Assembly: GCA_033558025.1 (NCBI GenBank)
Contig: JAUCEF010000011.1
Coordinates: forward strand, 1,116,001-1,180,000
DNA length: 64,000 nt
Source: Phytophthora sp. 'mugwort'
Taxonomy: Eukaryota; Oomycota; Peronosporomycetes; Peronosporales; Peronosporaceae
Reading direction: 5' to 3'
Shown here: positions 61,488 through 64,000 of the stretch, one piece after another
Layout: each line of letters begins with the position of its first letter
Numbering within the stretch: position 1 is the first letter of the stretch
Program-made: the position numbers and the translations under genes
Notes under the pieces: generated by a model
What the model saw: the letters and a program-made list of their open reading frames with translations, nothing else
Told to the model about the DNA's origin: nothing
Databases searched by the model: none

Positions 61488-62133
61488 TCCTAATTCAACA
61501 ACCACACCAAAACTCCTCACCTCGCTGCGTAGCTCCTACGCAGACAACCACAACTTCTACAGCATGCACCACGCGGTCACAGCCTACCGGCGCCTCCTCG
61601 CTACCGGTTCCACGCATCCGCACGCACTCAACTACCGTCCAAGGCTCAGTCGGACCTGGTTCGCTCACCCACTTGTCACGCTCTGTAGCGAACACCCAAC
61701 GCTTTCCATGGCCCCCGCGACGTCCTCAGCCGCGCCGCGGACGCACTGACGGGTCCGCCACCGGTCCTCGGTTCCAGAATGTAAGCTAAAGAAAAATCAG
61801 TAATCTACGATCTGCGCCTATAGTCGGCGGAGCTGATAGCGATGGCGGCATTTCGCCGGTGTAGATGAGTGAACGGACAGCCGCACTGCTTTCCAGCCTG
61901 CACGACTCCCATGGCCTTGTATCTCGATCGCCAGAAGCAGTCTGGAGAGCGGAGTGTAAATTGTTTGTCTCGGTTCGGACGCAAAAGCCAATATCAAAAC
62001 GTAAATACGTGTGTTGCGAGGCCGCATACAGTGAATGGGGAGCGAGACGCTGAAGCGAGGCAGCCGATACGACAGCAGAGCCGAACAGAAGGCGAAACGA
62101 GCGCTGGCGATGCATGGCGTGCGGCAACATAAA

Positions 62134-62237
62134 TCCGAGTGGCCGGAATCGAACCAGCGACCAATTGATTTCCGAGTATACTGAAACACAGTATAGAACA
62201 CTACAGTCAATCGCTCTACCAACTGAGCTACACTCGG
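62134..62237 (-). tRNA. tRNA-Tyr(GTA), copy 63
   Basis: Carries all three markers of copy 43. Confidence 0.96.
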
Positions 62238-62883
62238 TCCTAATTCAACAACCACACCAAAACTCCTCACCTCGCTGCGTAGCTCCTACGCAGACAACCA
62301 CAACTTCTACAGCATGCACCACGCGGTCACAGCCTACCGGCGCCTCCTCGCTACCGGTTCCACGCATCCGCACGCACTCAACTACCGTCCGAGGCTCAGT
62401 CGGACCTGGTTCGCTCACCCACTTGTCACGCTCTGTAGCGAACACCCAACGCTTTCCATGGCCCCCGCGACGTCCTCAGCCGCGCCGCGGACGCACTGAC
62501 AGGTCCGTCACCGGTCCTCGGTTCCAGAATGTAAGCTAAAGAAAAATCAGTAATCTACGATCTGCGCCTATAGTCGGCGGAGCTGATAGCGATGACGGCA
62601 TTTCGCCGGTGTAGATGAGTGAACGGACAGCCGCACTGCTTCCCAGCCTGCACGACTCCCATGGCCTTGTATCTCGATCGCCAGAAGCAGTCTGGAGAGC
62701 GGAGTGTAAATTGTTTGTCTCGGTTCGGACGCAAAAGCCAATATCAAAACGTAAATACGTGTGTTGCGAGGCCGCATACAGTGAATGGGGAGCGAGACGC
62801 TGAAGCGAGGCAGCCGATACGACAGCAGAGCCGAACAGAAGGCGAAACGAGCGCTGGTGATGCATGGCGTGCGGCAACATAAA

Positions 62884-62987
62884 TCCGAGTGGCCGGAATC
62901 GAACCAGCGACCAATTGATTTCCGAGTATACTGAAACACAGTATAGAACACTACAGTCAATCGCTCTACCAACTGAGCTACACTCGG
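62884..62987 (-). tRNA. tRNA-Tyr(GTA), copy 64
   Basis: Carries the copy 44 combination. Confidence 0.96.
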
Positions 62988-63633
62988 TCCTAATTCAACA
63001 ACCACACCAAAACTCCTCACCTCGCTGCGTAGCTCCTACGCAGACAACCACAACTTCTACAGCATGCACCACGCGGTCACAGCCTACCGGCGCCTCCTCG
63101 CTACCGGTTCCACGCATCCGCACGCACTCAACTACCGTCCGAGGCTCAGTCGGACCTGGTTCGCTCACCCACTTGTCACGCTCTGTAGCGAACACCCAAC
63201 GCTTTCCATGGCCCCCGCGACGTCCTCAGCCGCGCCGCGGACGCACTGACGGGTCCGTCACCGGTCCTCGGTTCCAGAATGTAAGCTAAAGAAAAATCAG
63301 TAATCTACGATCTGCGCCTATAGTCGGCGGAGCTGATAGCGATGGCGGCATTTCGCCGGTGTAGATGAGTGAACGGACAGCCGCACTGCTTCCCAGCCTG
63401 CACGACTCCCATGGCCTTGTATCTCGATCGCCAGAAGCAGTCTGGAGAGCGGAGTGTAAATTGTTTGTCTCGGTTCGGACGCAAAAGCCAATATCAAAAC
63501 GTAAATACGTGTGTTGCGAGGCCGCATACAGTGAATGGGGAGCGAGACGCTGAAGCGAGGCAGCCGATACGACAGCAGAGCCGAACAGAAGGCGAAACGA
63601 GCGCTGGTGATGCATGGCGTGCGGCAACATAAA

Positions 63634-63737
63634 TCCGAGTGGCCGGAATCGAACCAGCGACCAATTGATTTCCGAGTATACTGAAACACAGTATAGAACA
63701 CTACAGTCAATCGCTCTACCAACTGAGCTACACTCGG
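63634..63737 (-). tRNA. tRNA-Tyr(GTA), copy 65
   Basis: Last copy in the window. The tRNA is complete; its unit is cut by the window end at 64000. Confidence 0.96.
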
Positions 63738-64000
63738 TCCTAATTCAACAACCACACCAAAACTCCTCACCTCGCTGCGTAGCTCCTACGCAGACAACCA
63801 CAACTTCTACAGCATGCACCACGCGGTCACAGCCTACCGGCGCCTCCTCGCTACCGGTTCCACGCATCCGCACGCACTCAACTACCGTCCGAGGCTCAGT
63901 CGGACCTGGTTCGCTCACCCACTTGTCACGCTCTGTAGCGAACACCCAACGCTTTCCATGGCCCCCGCGACGTCCTCAGCCGCGCCGCGGACGCACTGAC

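Larger units (their letters stand above)
15415..64000 (-). repeat. Tandem array of a 750-bp unit, each with one tRNA-Tyr gene (65 copies, open at right)
   Basis: Head-to-tail repeats with unit spacing 750 bp, occasionally 749, 748 or 747. The first unit is truncated: shared sequence starts at 15415 (AGCCTGCACGACTCCC). A full unit can be taken to start at GTAAGCTAAAG (for example 16051) and end at GGTTCCAGAAT (16800). Units differ at about 20 sites: for example GGCGATGC/GGTGATGC on the 3' side of the tRNA, GGGTCCGTC/GGGTCCGCC/AGGTCCGTC at the right end, and indels of 1-3 nt. Only one of these sites is inside the tRNA. All tRNAs lie on the minus strand. I found no second RNA gene and no credible protein gene in the unit. 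Confidence 0.97.

Noticed and set aside
15415..64000. 5S rRNA, rDNA or a second tRNA in the 750-bp unit
   Set aside because: No 5S internal control region and no second pair of A and B boxes with a cloverleaf was found in the unit.
15415..64000. CRISPR array
   Set aside because: The repeat is 750 bp with no short repeat and unique spacer pattern, and the sequence is eukaryotic.

Overview
The window looks like repeat-rich nuclear DNA from an oomycete, most likely a Peronosporales species such as Phytophthora or a downy mildew. The evidence is the mix of decayed elements: Ty1/copia, a Ty3/gypsy gag of oomycete type, a Crypton-type tyrosine recombinase, pogo-like DDE transposases with short GT-AG introns, and an Ulp1-like protease. 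All coding matches were judged by eye on translated sequence, with no database search. No intact protein-coding gene was found.

Layout. Positions 1-1159 hold the 3' part of a pogo-like transposase pseudogene (+) with two recognisable introns. Positions 2150-3131 hold a broken Ulp1/C48 protease-like gene (+). Positions 4183-5449 hold a second pogo-like transposase pseudogene (-). A possible SANT-like fragment lies at 6503-6733 (-). Positions 7500-11302 hold a 3'-truncated Ty1/copia element with a 149-bp 5' LTR. Positions 11430-13265 hold a frameshifted Ty3/gypsy gag (+), joined directly to a truncated Crypton-like tyrosine recombinase (-) at 13266-14311. Positions 14312-15414 hold nothing I recognise.

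From 15415 to the right edge of the window, about 48.6 kb, the DNA is one head-to-tail array of a 750-bp unit. Every unit carries one intron-containing tRNA-Tyr(GTA) gene on the minus strand. There are 65 copies here, and the array continues past the window. The tRNA is complete: 73 nt mature plus a 31-nt intron after position 37, the C1-G72 pair typical of eukaryotic tRNA-Tyr, and consensus A and B boxes. Units differ at only about 20 sites, several of them small indels. These markers show higher-order duplications: a 4-unit block, and a block of about 19-20 units repeated at an offset of 14,244 then 14,994 bp. Such a pattern is expected from unequal exchange or gene conversion, or from an assembly error.

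The many recurring open frames in the array are translations of tRNA DNA and its spacer, not genes. The main finding is the tRNA-Tyr satellite-like array. Its genes lack a normal pol III T4 terminator next to the tRNA, and each has a conserved hairpin in its 5' flank.
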